This document shows, piece by piece, positions 24,100 to 36,599 of a DNA stretch of 64,000 nucleotides (position 1 is its first letter; each line of letters starts with the position of its first letter). The position numbers and the translations under genes were made by a program. This stretch comes from Salticus scenicus (taxonomy: Eukaryota > Arthropoda > Arachnida > Araneae > Salticidae): the NCBI GenBank assembly GCA_963930645.1, contig OZ005648.1, positions 155,333,035 through 155,397,034 of the forward strand. Direction: 5' to 3'. The notes under the pieces were generated by a model. The model was not told where the DNA came from. It saw only the letters and a program-made list of their open reading frames with translations, and did not search any database.

Positions 24100-24185
24100 A
24101 AAGTTATGTTTTTTTAAAGAGTAAAAAAGAGATTAAAAATGTGAGATTCTGTTTAGGGGCCAGCGAAGCGGACAAAGCCTGTTAG
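24100..24185 (+). mobile_element. Helitron-like 3' end, plus strand
   Basis: 'ggccagcgaagcggacaaag' followed by CCTGTTAG matches the termini at 735 (complemented) and 35725, with TTAG for CTAG. The upstream 60 bp resemble 35640-35700. Confidence 0.4.
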
Positions 24186-24700
24186 TATGTTAAAAACTTT
24201 AGTTCAGGGTTGGTTTTTTGACATCAAAAACTAGTTTTTAATATGACAGGTGTCAAAAACTGGTTTAAACTTAAATCATCAAAAACTACATGAGAAAAAT
24301 GGAAATCTAAGATAATTTTATGCTTATTTTTAAGTAGCAATGAATGTACTATGTATTAATATTAAATATACACATATATTTCCTGGAAAAAGAAAAAAAA
24401 AAATGTTAGAAAATGTATCAATGCATAGTCTTAAAGGAAGAGTGGAAATTATAAATCTTTTCATGTAAATTGTCTTAGAGCTATGAAAATTTGTATACAT
24501 TGCTTGAAATTATAGTGATACAATTAAGTATATTAAAAATACTTTTAAACAAACTAAATTTAAAAAAAAAAAAAAAAAAATTTAATTTTTTTGAAAAATC
24601 TAAATTTTTTCCTTTCATTTAAACATTGTTATGCTTTAAAAATATGTACTAGATATATTAAGTTTGGTACATATTTTTGAATTCAATGATAGGTTAATTT
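24186..24700. other. AT-rich stretch
   Basis: No gene. Contains a short duplicated 'tcaaaaact' motif (24228-24290) and an A-run near 24563-24580. Confidence 0.4.
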
Positions 24701-24715
24701 TCAGCATTAAAACTT

Positions 24716-25863
24716 TTTTTTTTTTTTTTTTTCAATGCAGAGAAAGCATTGGATTCATAAAAATTTTCGACCTCGGGTTTTTGATGGATTTACACGTTTT
24801 GAGAGCTGTAGAACACAATTTGACCATTTTCAGAAAATGTCTGTCTGTCTGTGTGTATGTCTGAGTGACAAAATTTTGTGGAACCTGTATCTCAGGAACT
24901 ACTGCACAGAATTTCATACAAATTGGTATGTAGTTGCACCTTGACATAAATTAGTGCCTATCAACTTTTGCTAAAAATTGTCTGACAGGTTGTGTTGCCA
25001 TCCCGCTTTTTCAAAATTTTTAACATGGTGATATAGGACAAAATTTTCTATAAATGTGCATAAAGAGAATTATTTTTCATTAATCATTATCAAATTTACA
25101 AGAATTATTTATAATAGAGATAGTCAACTGGGAAAATTTTTTTGTATGTGTAGGAGCCTCGCCAACCCCCCTGGGGGGGGAAGTGTCCCTCGAGGGGAGT
25201 AAATTTTCAAGATGGGTATCTTTCGAAAGGTCTTGTCATTATCTTTAAAACGAATGGTTGAACTATAAATCTGTGACAATTTAAAACAAAGTTATTGATT
25301 TTTTTTTTTTTACTTTTAACGAAATAAAACTTAGAAAAAAAATCGTCTTTTTTTTTTTTACAAAATTTAACCAAACTATGTATTTAGTTGGCCCCTGACA
25401 TAAACTGGTGCTGATTAGATTTGGGGATCAATCGCTCAACAGGTGGCGCTGTGATCGTATTTTTTCTAAATTTTTAACATGGCAGTATAGGACAAAATTT
25501 CGTATAAATGTACAAAATAAGAGTTATTCTTAACCTGTGATTGTAAAATTAATATGAATTATTGATAATAGTAGTAGTTAATTAGGAAAAAAAATTTGTG
25601 CATGTGCCGGCATCGCTTCCCCCCTGGGGGGGGGGGAATTTTCAAGATGGGTATCTTTCGAAAAGTCTCGTCAATACCTTTAAAACGAATGGTTAATATG
25701 TGATAATTTTCAACAAATTTAACGATTTTTTTTTTTAACGAAAAAAAAACTTTGAAAAAAAAAATCGTATTTATTTTTATTTATTTTTTTTTTTTTTATT
25801 GTTACTGAGTGAATTTGTATAGAAAATATAGAAGAATCTCTTGAGGTGGCCACAACATACTAG
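24716..25863 (+). mobile_element. Hairpin-started family B, copy 1
   Basis: Starts with a degraded hairpin ('gcagagaaagcattgg'), then 'aaaaattttcgacctcgggt', 'gatggatttacacgttttga', CTGTCTGT and 'tatctcaggaactactgcac'. Two internal units (24940-25250 and 25380-25680) each contain a reduced GCC..CCCC/GGGG patch. It ends 'ggtggccacaacatactag' with the palindrome GTGGCCAC (25846-25853) 6 nt before CTAG (25860-25863), then T. Colinear with 42922-43701. No coding sequence. Confidence 0.65.
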
Positions 25864-26342
25864 TCTATCAAATTATTTTTTATGAAAATTATTTTCCATG
25901 ATAAATGCAGACGATTTTTATCTGAAAGAATTATAACACTAAATTCCAAAGGAAAGTAAATTTTGTGTCAGGGGGCGGGGGGGGGGGGGAGTACTTCGCC
26001 CCAGGAAAGGAAACAATGCTACAAACTTTTTTTTTCTAGTTTATAACTATATTATCAATAATTCAGATTAATTTTACAATCATACGTTAAAAATAACTCT
26101 CATTAATGTACATTTATATGAAATTTTGTCCTACACTGTCATGTTAAAAATTTAGAAAAAAAATAGGATCACAGTGCCACCTGTTGAGAGACTGATCCCC
26201 GAATCTAATCAGCACCAGTTAATGACAGGCGTCAGGGTCCAACTAAATATGTTCTTGGTAAAATTTTATTCATTGATTCGTGAGATGCAGCCTCCACAAA
26301 ATTTGTGATACACATGCAGAGACACACATACAGACATTTTCT

Positions 26343-27239
26343 AATAAAATCTTTTTGTAAAAAAAATAGAACCGACTCCAAGAAATGGGTATGAAATGAA
26401 ATAGTAAATTGCGCCTAAAAGTATAAAATAATTTCCTTCGCCAAACAACCTATAACACTACAATTAATCATAACTTTTGAAGTCGGCGCAAAATTAAATA
26501 AAATTTAATTAGTTTTCAAAGGTCTGTTTTTAGATCGGTAGCAACAAATGCTGTTGTCTCGAATGATCCATTTTCATGTTTCCTTTATTATTTTATCACT
26601 GTATACAATTGGTTTATTAGTAGCATCTACATAGAACAGTAAACATTCCTTACAATGCGGTATTTATGTTTCTACGAAGTTAGAGTTTCCTTCGCAAATT
26701 TGGTATAACTTTGATAACTATCATACTTGGTGGCTTTTGGATTTGGCGATCAAAACATACACGTAAGGTGTATATTTTCATAATATATATTGTACTATGT
26801 ATTGTTTCATATTCTTGATTACTCTCTTAATATACCTTATCAAACTAACCATGATATCCTAAAAAAATTAAATATGTTTGCCAGAATATTTTGCTATTTT
26901 TCTTTCACCAAGGACGTCGGATACCAGGATCTTCTCCAACTTTTGCTGCTTACGAAATCTTATTTGTTTTCTTGAATCAAAGTTGTTTTCGGCTGCGTTT
27001 TGCAGGTGACAATGTGATATGTGTATATTGAATAGGATTTGATTTTTGTATTGAATAAAGTTATCAATTTTTATTTAATTTTGCGCCGACTTCAAAAGTT
27101 ATGATTAATTGTAGTGTTATAGGTTGTTTGGCGAAGGAAATTATTTTATACTTTTAGGCGCAATTTACTATTTCATTTCATACCCATTTCTTGGAGTCGG
27201 TTCTATTTTTTTTACAAAAAGATTTTATTTTTCTCTTTT
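26343..27239. mobile_element. 897-bp element with ~165-bp inverted repeats
   Basis: Arms 26343-26509 and 27072-27239 look identical over at least 150 bp (for example 'aatagaaccgactccaagaa' and its complement). TTTCT flanks both ends (26338-26342 and 27240-27244), a possible 5-bp duplication. The 560-bp interior has no recognisable protein. Superfamily not assigned. Confidence 0.75.
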
Positions 27240-27244
27240 CAGTG

Positions 27245-27830
27245 AAAATTTATTCATATAGTAGAACATCAAAAGACGTTCGAAGGCAGCTTCACAAATC
27301 ACAACTTCCAAGAAAAGTGACATAACTCAAAAAATGGTTTATGTCACTGAAAAATACATGAAATGCACCCAATGTGAACAAAAAGTTACATCTCCATCTA
27401 GAAAGTTATCCACTCGATAGACAGTTGTGCCAGTTTTATTCTAGTCAAGTTATTTTTAAGTTGATTATTCTCAAATGCTGCATTTTTAAGTTGTGTCACT
27501 TTTCTTGCCTTTATCGGATATGAGCAAAAAACTATCTGTTGAATGAACATGCGTTAAGTTAAAAAGTCTTTAGAAATGCAAAGGACGGATGCGCTGTATT
27601 AGTGACCAAAAAATCTGTTAGGCATATATAATGAACTTTACACTGAATACGTGTCACCAGCTGTGCTGGAAATTGCGCAGCCTAAAGTTCAAACAAAGAG
27701 CAAAATATGCATTGCAGCTGACGGACAGAAGTTTCAACATCGATACTTACATACTGCTTTTACCAGTGTTGCTGCATGCGCTCAGCAGCTAGAGTGAGAA
27801 CAGACTTTTGTGAGTATCCTGTAATTTGTT
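27245..27830. other. Unassigned sequence
   Basis: Moderately AT-rich, not seen elsewhere in the window; no coding or RNA feature supported. It leads into the array starting near 27830. Confidence 0.4.
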
Positions 27831-29320
27831 TATATCTTAATGAAATCATAATGAAACCTATTTTAGGCAAAGATCAATACAACAAAAAAGTATTAAAAAT
27901 ATATCATCTCTTACGAAGTTAAAAGCTAACAAATTTCAACAACAACAACAATGAGAAACATGGTTTGTATTGTGAACCTCTTCCTTTATGAAGTCGGTTT
28001 AAAACGTCTATGCGTTAATCGATGTGGCCGCTTACAATAACCATACTTTGAATTTTACATAGCATAAATGTCATACGCTAGAACATATACCCATACGCTA
28101 CAACAAATGTCGTTTAAGTGTGCATAAAATAGGAAATTGTGAACAAACAAATGCACGTTTTAAGCGTTCTGTTTTTAGCATAAATGTCTAAACTATCTTT
28201 TCGTACTAAATCGATGATGCTCTGCAATTTTATAATTCACTTTTTTCCCTTGTCTTGAACCGTTTCCGAGATAGGAACGCTAACTCCACTGTTTTCCACC
28301 AGCATGTGACCGCTTACAGTAACAGTACTTTGAACCACAGAGTATACGTGTCATCCGCTACGCTGCAAAGTGTGCAACGTAGTTCAAGTGTGCACAATGT
28401 AGGAAATTGCGAAGACAACTGCACGTTTTAAGCGTTCTATTTTTAGCAATAATGTTTAAAAACTGTCTTTTTGTAGTAAATCGATGATGCTCTACATCTT
28501 TGTAATTAACTTTTCTCCCATCTTGAACCGTTTTTGAGATAGGAGCGCTAATTCCGCTGTTTTTCAAAAGATAGCGTTTTATTTTCTTTAGATTGCAAAA
28601 ATATTACAATGGGATCTACATCAGACCAAGATCTTTACAACAAAACAAAAAGTATCAAGTAACCGTGTTTTGAACTATATAGCGTATGTCTCACCAGCTA
28701 CGCTACAACGTGTGCAATGTAGCTCAAGTGTGCATAGTGTAAGAAATTGCGAAAAAACAAATGCACGTTTTTAGCATTATATTTTTAGCATCAATGTCTA
28801 AACTATCTTTTCGTACTAAATCGATGATGCTCTGCAATTTTATAATTCACTTTTCCCCCCTGTCTTGAACCGTTTCCGAAATAGGAAAGCTAGCATGAAT
28901 GTCTAAACTATCTTTTTGTACTAAATCGATGCTACTTTTCAACTTTGTAATTCACTTTTTCTTTTAGAACCGTTTTCGAGATAGGAAAACTAACTCCGCT
29001 ATTTTACACCAGGTGGCGCAGCGGTTAAACCTTGTGCTGCATGGACCACTTTGCTATACTTACATACCATTTTTATCACTATAGCTGCAGCCGTTTAGCA
29101 GTTAAATGAGTTGGGACTGATTTTTTTGGGCACCCTGTATTTTCTTTAGATCGTTAAGATATTACAATGGGACCTATTGCAGACCAAGACCTTTTCAACA
29201 AAACAAAAATTATCAAAATCGGAGCATCCGTTCAGAAGTTATGAGCTAACAAACATAAAAAAAACATACGGTTTGAATTGAGAACCTTCCTTCTTTTTTT
29301 GAAGTCGGTTAAAAACAGTG
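27830..29320 (+). repeat. Array of ~280-370-bp units ending 'gaagtcggtt'
   Basis: Units share 'gcttacagtaacagtacttt', 'gcacgttttaagcgttct', 'actaaatcgatgatgctct' and 'ttgaaccgtttccgagatag' (about 28024-28290, 28304-28560, 28660-28890, then a partial copy to 29000). Linker blocks 'acaatgggatctacatcaga' occur at about 28610 and 29165. The right end 'gaattgagaaccttccttct' with 'ttgaagtcggtta' is a widespread arthropod repeat end as I recall it. A colinear inverted copy lies at 41640-42240. Confidence 0.7.
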
Positions 29321-29430
29321 AAATAGTGTTTAGTTAGGACATCGCAAAATGTGTAAATCCAACGAAAACTTGAGTTCAAAAATTTTCACGAATCCAATAC
29401 TTTCTCTGCCTATGTGTAGAAGAAAGTAAA

Positions 29431-29561
29431 AATAAAAATATTTTTTTCCAATACCTCTTAAAAGTTAAATATATCCAAATATATATATATATATACTATA
29501 AACATGCAGTCAGAAGATAGATAAATGTTTAATTTTGAAACTTAGCTATTCTCATTTATTA

Positions 29562-29596
<35 letters not shown>

Positions 29597-31860
29597 ATTT
29601 TTCTGATAATTTATTACCCTATTCTGATAATTTAACCCGTTTTTTATTTTTAAAAACCTGAAAGAAAAGAAAAAAAAATCTTTTTCGAGTTTTATTTGAA
29701 ACCCCCTTCCCCTCCCCCTAAAAACGGGTTTTTACCAATCCTGTCACAGTCACAATTAAATTTTTCATACAAAACTAAAAGTTTGTTACATATACTAATG
29801 CAAAGAAAATTTAGAATTTGTAAAGTCTTACATTCTAATACCTACTCTCCTCCTTCCGCGTCCCTCCTCAGCCCTGTTTCTGATGACAATATGTCTTTGA
29901 TTGAACCTTTTTAACTTTAAAAAACTTTTTTAAATCGTTAGAATTTTGTGAAGAACTCATTTTCAGTTCGCCGATTTTTGTAAGAGTCTGTGTTTGGGAA
30001 GGCTCCGTTTTAATATCGCCGATTTTTTTAAGGGTCTGTTTTCTAAAAATACTCAAATTTTTACTTGATAAATCCTCCGTGGTTATGCATAAAATCTACA
30101 AATGATGTGAACGCTGTAAATGCCCAAGTGTAATCGTATAATAATGATAAATAACTATACATTTTAGTCCATTTTCTAATCAAAATAAGAATTAATCCAT
30201 AAATTACATATAATAGATAAATCCCTTTCGAAAAAAAAAATTTTTTTTTCTTGAGTAAATAAGAAATTTCAAACCTTTTCTTCATCAATAACACGAACTT
30301 CAACTTTTGGGAAATAATCATCCATTTAAAACAAATAGGTACTCATTCAAAACAATTAAAATTAATTATCGACTTAATTACTAAACTGCAAAACACTTCT
30401 CTGTCTAAACTAAAATACCGCAAGATGCAAGATAACTTTTTTTAAATATTTGTTTACTAACGCATGCGCATGAATATTGCCAGATTTAAAAGCTATCAGT
30501 TCAATTACAGCCACGGAGCTAGGCCGCAACCAGTCATCTTTTCTATAGAGAAGATGCACGTGACGTCACTGTGATCATAATTGACAGATGATTCACTACC
30601 TGCTTTAAAATGTAGGCAAAACATAGGATAAAGCACCACTGCTTAGCGTTATAAGCTTAGCTATGTAGTTCCATTCCATTTCTTCAATATTTTTAAGATC
30701 TTTTACATCTCTGCTAAGATTAAACCATTATTATTGCTTAATGTATTATGTATATATGGATGAATGTATATGGATGCTTTTAATTGAAAAATCTGTAATA
30801 AAATAATTTTATTATGAGAATATTCTTTTCTATGGGAGATTATAGAAAAAAAATAATTAAGGAATAATTTAATATAAAAATCTAATTAAAAATTACTGCA
30901 TTTATTAAAAATCAAAATGTGCAATAATTAAATTATTTGTTTAATAGAACTATCTGAGCTTTTATACGAAAAATCTATTTCAAAATACTTGTAGTATAAA
31001 AATATTTTCTTCCTATAAATAGATATAGATTAAATATATATATATATATATAATAAAACTAATTTAACTAATGAAAATAATTTTTTTAAGTAATTAAGTT
31101 AGTTGAGATTGCTTAGTATTACTATTGTTTCGACTTTTAATATAAAAATCTATATTAAAATACTTTCAGAATTAAAGATTTTATTTTCTATGAATACTAA
31201 TAATAATAATAAAAGCTAGTTAAAAATCATTTCACAAAATATTCTAATTAAAAAAATTAATTTATTTTTTAAAAATATAATTTTTTATCCGCGTTTGTAA
31301 TGATCGATAGATGGCGCTTTTTCAGCTATTGCTGTTAGTAAATATAATAGCCACGTGTATTTATTATTGTTCTTTTTGTTATTATACTTACTATTCGTAT
31401 TATAATTTCTCCCACATTACATTATGGAAAATTGATTGCTTTTGGAAAAAAATATTTCTGTTTATTCAAAGTTCGATCGGAAGTAGATTTTTAACTGAAG
31501 TTGAACAAATATTAGTTTCACATCATCTGATTAATTCTTTACTTTCATTAGCCGAAGCAACTGAAATTTTAAATTTGTCATTTGGAAATAAATGGAAGCT
31601 TAATTCTGGATTTCTTGATCCTTTGGAGTTACACTGTAGCACACAACAGTATGTGTTTTCTTTTTCACCGGATTTATTCCTTTTTATTCAATAAATATAT
31701 GTGAAACTAAACATCGGCAAGCAATGGCGGCTGGATGAAATTCGAATTAAAGCATGTTAATTGTAATTTCACCTTAGCCCACCAGAAGGCGAACATTTCA
31801 TTACAATCGCGGATAACTAAATTAGTTGAAATTACTTAATACTTTGGACTTTTAATGAAA
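29431..31860. other. AT-rich stretch with two short ORFs
   Basis: Long A run 29566-29594. A CRE/E-box-like CACGTGACGTCAC lies at about 30558-30570. A plus-strand ATG frame of 127 codons (31311-31694, starting MALFQLLLLV) and a minus-strand frame of 86 codons (30061-30321) have hydrophobic starts but no domain I recognise; base composition is like the surrounding non-coding DNA. Copies of an AT-rich repeat containing 'ttagttgagattgcttagta' occur at about 31098 and recur at 31810, 32240, 39270, 39480 and 39660. Confidence 0.35.
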
Positions 31861-31869
31861 AGTCCTATT

Positions 31870-32110
31870 TCAGTAGACGAGTAGTTCTGCTCTTCAAACT
31901 GATAGATTGGAATTACCGGGTTCGATCCAAGGTCGCGCTTGTTGACCAAGACGTTCGGAGTTTTCCAGGTTTTTCTCTGAAAATTCCGTATATTTAGGCT
32001 AGGGCTCCTTAGGAAAAACTATCTTGGAAGGCATTTTACCAAGGCTTAGGATCCTCATGTTGTCTATCGGCTCAGCACAACCACCTTAAAGCTTAAAACA
32101 CAACCACCAA
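31870..32110 (+). mobile_element. SINE-like insert with B box
   Basis: GGGTTCGATCC at 31918-31928 fits the Pol III B box (GGTTCGANNCC). The preceding 45 nt could form a degenerate tRNA-like head, and the 3' part contains 'cggagttttccaggtttttc'. It interrupts the AT-rich repeat ('tcctatttca' | 'aaaatattttta'). The A box is not convincing, so the class is tentative. Confidence 0.45.
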
Positions 32111-32354
32111 AATATTTTTAATTAAAAACCTTTGTATGTATATAAATAATTGCATATAAAAAATATTAATTAAAAAAATCCTTTAATAATACATTCTAAT
32201 TAAAAATAATTTAATTATTAAAAATATAAATTTTTAATCATTAAATTAGTTCAGATTGCTTAATACTATTGTTTGAGTTTTAAAATGAAAAATCTAATTC
32301 AAAATGCTCTTAAATATAAAAATATTTTTTTTATATAATTGATTATAGAAATAA

Positions 32355-32489
32355 CAGGGATTGAACATGGGCGCAGAACTCATACCACTATCAATGTAAC
32401 AAAATTTTCTACTTCTTAAATCAACGATATTATAAGTAGAGAAATGTCTTAAACACCGGTATGAATTCTGTGCCCGTGTTCCATCCCTG
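32355..32489. mobile_element. 135-bp MITE with 6-bp duplication, copy 1
   Basis: 32-bp terminal inverted repeats (left CAGGGATTGAACATGGGCGC.., right ..GCCCGTGTTCCATCCCTG) flanked by AAATAA on both sides (32349-32354 and 32490-32495). Almost the same element is at 37441-37579. The inner part has a second small inverted repeat ('ctactt..aagtag'). Confidence 0.9.
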
Positions 32490-32656
32490 AAATAAAGATC
32501 TAATTAAAAATATAAATTATTTAACTGTATATGCTTGTGTGTGTGGGGGGGGGGGAGCGGGGGCTCTACATCAAAACATCGTTGTCAAAGCGTGTTCTAG
32601 TCAATAACATCGCCTCGACAATAACATAGCCGATAGAAAACAAAGCGGTTTTTTTT

Positions 32657-34306
32657 TAGTTCCCCATCATACTATAGGTATGGGGAACTTAGGTAATCGT
32701 GAAAATTTTCGACCTCGGTTTTTTGACGTTTCTACACGTTTTCAGGTGTGAGGAATCCGAAAATGACAAAATTTGTGTGGTGTCTGTCTGTAGGGTGTCC
32801 GTTAGTCCGTTAGTTCGTTAGTTTGTTAGTCTGTGTACACGATATCTCAAGAACAAATTGTCGCAGAGAGGTCAGATCAGTTTTAAAATATTACTTTCGA
32901 CACTGGCAAGAACCCTATTCATTTGCAACATTCGATTTTAAAAACTTCGTAAGTTATTAGAAATTTACGATTTTCTTAACATGGGAGAATAGGACAAAAA
33001 TTCACTTAAACGTGCATTAAATGTAAGCTTTTTACTCTAAAAATGTCAGACCAGTTTTAAAATATTCGTTTTGATGCCGGAATGAACATCAGTATCTATA
33101 AATATGCTACTTTGAAATTTTCGCAAGTTATTGGAAATTTACGAATTTCTTAGGGAAAAATTTCACATAAACGTCAATTTTGAGCGTTATTTTCATCGTA
33201 AAGATGTCAGACTACTTTTGAAATATTATTTAGGACACTGGCATGAATATTAATGACTATGAATTTTCAAATCTAAAAATTTCGTAAGTTATTGAAAATT
33301 TACGAATTTCTTAACATGGCAGAATAGGACAAAAATTCACTTAAACGTGCATTAAATAAAAACTTTTTACTCTAAATATGTCAGACCACTTTTAAAATAT
33401 CCGTTTTGATGCCGGAATGAACATCAGTAACTAGAAATATGCTACTTTGAAAATTTCGCAAGTTATTGGAAATTCACGAATTTCTTAACATGGCAGTATA
33501 GGGCGAAATTTCACATAAACGTCAATTTTGATCGATATTTTCATCGCAAGGATGCCAGACTACTTTTGAAATATTATTTAGGACACTGGCATGGATATTA
33601 ATGACTATGAATTTTCAAATATAAAAATTTCGTAAGTTATTGGAAATTTACGAATTTCTTAACATGGCAGAATAGAGCAAATTTTAACATAAACGTCAAT
33701 TTTGAGGGATATTTTCATCGTAAAGATGTCAAACCACTTTCGAAATATTATTTAGGTTACTGGCATGAATATCATAGACTACGATTTTTCCAATTTAAAA
33801 AACTCGTAAGTTATTTGGAATTTACGATTTATTTAACATGTCAGAATAAGGCAAAATTGAGCATAAACTTCCATTTTGAGGATCATAAATACATTAGACA
33901 ACTTCAAAATTACATTTATGATATTTTGTTGAACATGATTGAATACAAATATTCTAATAGGAAAATTTCGTAAATTATTCGTAATTTACGATTTTATCAA
34001 CATAGCGAAATTGTAATTTTTTCATATAAATATGAATTTTGAGGATTATTGCATTGGAAATGAAAACATTGGCATGAAACATAAACAACGGAATTGACCC
34101 TGATAAAATAAATTAATAGATTAGAATAAGATAAATATATCGAAGTGAATGATGGATAGCCTATTAGGCGGGGATTTCTTTCTGTCCCTGTATCAAGATT
34201 TGGTCAAATTGATTTTTTTAACATGATTATAATATGTCTCGCACTAGAAATTTATGATACCATAAATATGGTGGGGAACTGAGCAGAGTCCACCTATGCC
34301 AACTAG
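32657..34306 (+). mobile_element. Hairpin-started family A, copy 1
   Basis: Begins with the hairpin GTTCCCCAT..ATGGGGAAC (32659-32688), then 'gaaaattttcgacctcggtt', a GTTAGT-rich run and 'tatctcaagaacaaattgtc'. Six or so internal units of 140-200 bp repeat 'atttcgtaagttattggaaa' and 'cttaacatggcagaatagg'. It ends with GGTGG (34270-34274) and CCACC (34290-34294), then TATGCCAACTAG before T. A 'tggggaac' near the end echoes the start. No open frame. Confidence 0.7.
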
Positions 34307-34539
34307 TTTTCAATAACAATTGAATAGACTAAACATTAGAAGGAAATTCTTTTTTTTTTTTCATTTTTGTTTGCTTATTTGTTTGTTCAACTACAATTTA
34401 AAGATTAAATGTAAAGGTCAGATTGAATTTTTATGCCATGACGACACTATTTTTAACATCTTTCTTTTTTATTACATGCTTCTGTAAACATAAAAAAGTT
34501 TTAATTTCAGCTATATATATATGCAAATATATACATTTA

Positions 34540-35400
34540 AAGAAAGCATAGAAATAATGAAAACTTTCGATCAGAAATTTTCAATGGATCTACACGCTTT
34601 GAGATATCTTGAATATTTTTTAAAAGTCACTTTTAGAAAATGTCTGTGTACTTCTAAAATTTTGTAGACGCTGTATCGATTGAAGTAATTCGTAAAATTT
34701 AACCAAACTTGATGCTTGGTAGACCATGACTTAAATTTAATTTTGATTAGATATTCGGGTGCCAACAGATGGCACTGCTATGCTGTAATTTTCTCTCTTT
34801 TAAGGAAAATCTATATCTCAGCTTCTATAGGGCTACAAATGCACTAAACTTGGCATGTGGGACGTTGTGTAAAATAATGCTGATTCTATTTAAATGTAAA
34901 TGGGCCGACACATGGTGCTACTATGGTGCAATTTAATCCCATTTAGGGGATGGCAATATCTCAACGTCTATGATATAGAATTGAACTAAACTTAATATCA
35001 TGTATATTAGGTAAAATTATTTTGATTCACTTTGGGTGTGTAGGGATCGAACAGGTGGCACTGTTATGCTGCTATCATATTTTCTATTGACAGGCAGGCT
35101 ATATTTCACTTTCTATGTTATATAAAAGGACCAAACTTCCTATGTGAACTACATATTATAAAAAATTACGCTAATTCGATTTGAATGCATATCAGTCCAC
35201 AGTGGTGCTCTGCTATCATTTTTTGCGTACTTTCAGATAGCCATGTCACCATCTAGTAGTTAAAACTGTACCGACATGCAATGCAAAGTATTAATTGTGA
35301 GAAGTTACGCTGATTACATTTTTGTGCGCATCAATCGGTGAGATACCTTGTTGTAAACAATGACATAGAACATTTTTTGTGATAACCACAACATAGGTTT
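34540..35400 (+). mobile_element. Hairpin-type family with ~140-bp units
   Basis: A degraded start ('aagaaagcatagaaataatg', 'tggatctacacgctttgaga') is followed by four or five units sharing 'agatggcactgctatgctgt' and 'tatatctcagcttctat', colinear with 8930-9700. The end 'gataaccacaacatagg' resembles the family B terminus without CTAG. Confidence 0.55.
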
Positions 35401-35479
35401 TTTTATTACTTTCTTCATATTCAATCGCAAAAAGTTTTGATTTCGTAAACATTATAGACTTCCTTTTTTCGATGGATGT

Positions 35480-35725
35480 TGATTAGGTGTACGCAGTATG
35501 TACTTTGTCGAGATTTCACAAAACTTCGAACTTAGCCACTGGGGAAGGGAGAGTAAGAATCGGGTATGTTGCTGCCGAAGGCAGTGGTACACGGACTCCT
35601 CACGTTGCGAGTGAGAAAATCTCTACCGAGCACAGCGGGGACTTTAACAGGTTAAATAATAATGATATGGGATTTTGACAACTCATTTCAGTATTGTGTC
35701 CAGCGAAGCGGGCAAAACCTGCTAG
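35480..35725 (+). mobile_element. Helitron-like 3' end, plus strand
   Basis: Ends 'ccagcgaagcgggcaaaac' CTGCTAG (CTAG 35722-35725) before T, the plus-strand version of the 735 terminus. Upstream 'ataatgatatgggattttga' is shared with 13420-13450 inside the hAT-like element. It also carries a CTGCCGAAGGCAG palindrome at about 35574. Confidence 0.5.
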
Positions 35726-35839
35726 TTGACAATAAAATAATAAATAGATTCTTCTAATAATTTCATAACATGATTAAATCTTTTTTAGAAAACCTTTGTC
35801 TGTCCGTCTGCCAGTACACGTGACAAAAAATTTGTGGCA

Positions 35840-36480
35840 ACTAATTCGAAAATATCCGCAATCGATTTGTAGGTATCGAAAACCTCTATATATCAAATTT
35901 GAATGCTCTAACTCTATTCTATTTTTTTGCCCCTCCGCGACCCCCCTTTCCCGCCCTCCTAATAACTTTACACTTTCGAAAATACCCCCATTCGACATGC
36001 TGGCCTCTAAAACCTATCTGAACCAATTTTGAACGGCCTAACTATATTTCTATTTGTTTTTGCCCACACCCCCCCTTCCCGCCCCTCCTGATAATTTTAC
36101 AAATGCGAAAATACCTGCAATCGATTTGTAAGTATCGAAAACCTCTATATACCAATTTTTAACGATCTAACTCTATTTTTATTTTTTTGCCACCCCCCTC
36201 CCCTCCCCCCTCCTAATAACTTTACACTTTCGAAAATATCCCCATTCGACTTGCAGGCCTTTAAAACCTATCTGTACCAATTTTGAACGGCGTAACTGTA
36301 TTTCTATTTGTTTTTGCCCATAGCCCCCATACTGCCCCCACTTCCCACCCCTTCTAATAATTTTACAAATTCGAAAATATCCGCAATCGATTTGTAAGTA
36401 TCGAAAACCTCTATGTACCAATTTTGAACGATCTGACACTATTTTTATTTTTTTGCTCCCCCCCACCAAAAAAAAAAAAA
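35840..36480. repeat. Tandem ~263-bp satellite
   Basis: 'gaaaatatccgcaatcgatt' recurs at about 35848, 36108 and 36372. Each unit is a dimer of two related ~130-bp halves, each with a C-rich run ('ccccccttcccgccc') and 'ctaataactttac'. Open frames here are repeat artefacts. Confidence 0.85.
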
Positions 36481-36599
36481 ATCGGAAAAAAATCAAAAAA
36501 TGAGTTTTTGGAAATATTTTCAAGAAGACGCTTGGCGGGTTTTTTTTTTTTTTTTTCATCTTTGAGCTATTACTTTTACTCGAAAATCCGTATTTTTCT

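Larger units (their letters stand above)
25864..29430 (-). mobile_element. Family B, copy 2, inverted and interrupted
   Basis: Minus-strand copy: start hairpin at 29399-29429 with 'attttcacgaatccaatact', resuming at 26342 and running left through the complement of the internal units (26040-26340) to about 25870. It is tail to tail with copy 1. The gap 26343 to about 29335 holds later insertions: the inverted-repeat element 26343-27239 and the array 27830-29320. Confidence 0.6.

Noticed and set aside
29020..29060. tRNA-like 'ggtggcgcagcggttaaac' as a tRNA gene or SINE
   Set aside because: It resembles an A box, but no B box follows at a proper distance and no cloverleaf can be drawn.
31311..31694. 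127-codon ATG frame, possible small gene
   Set aside because: No domain recognised, AT-rich composition like the surroundings, and no clear promoter or splice structure; kept only as a remark in the stretch description.
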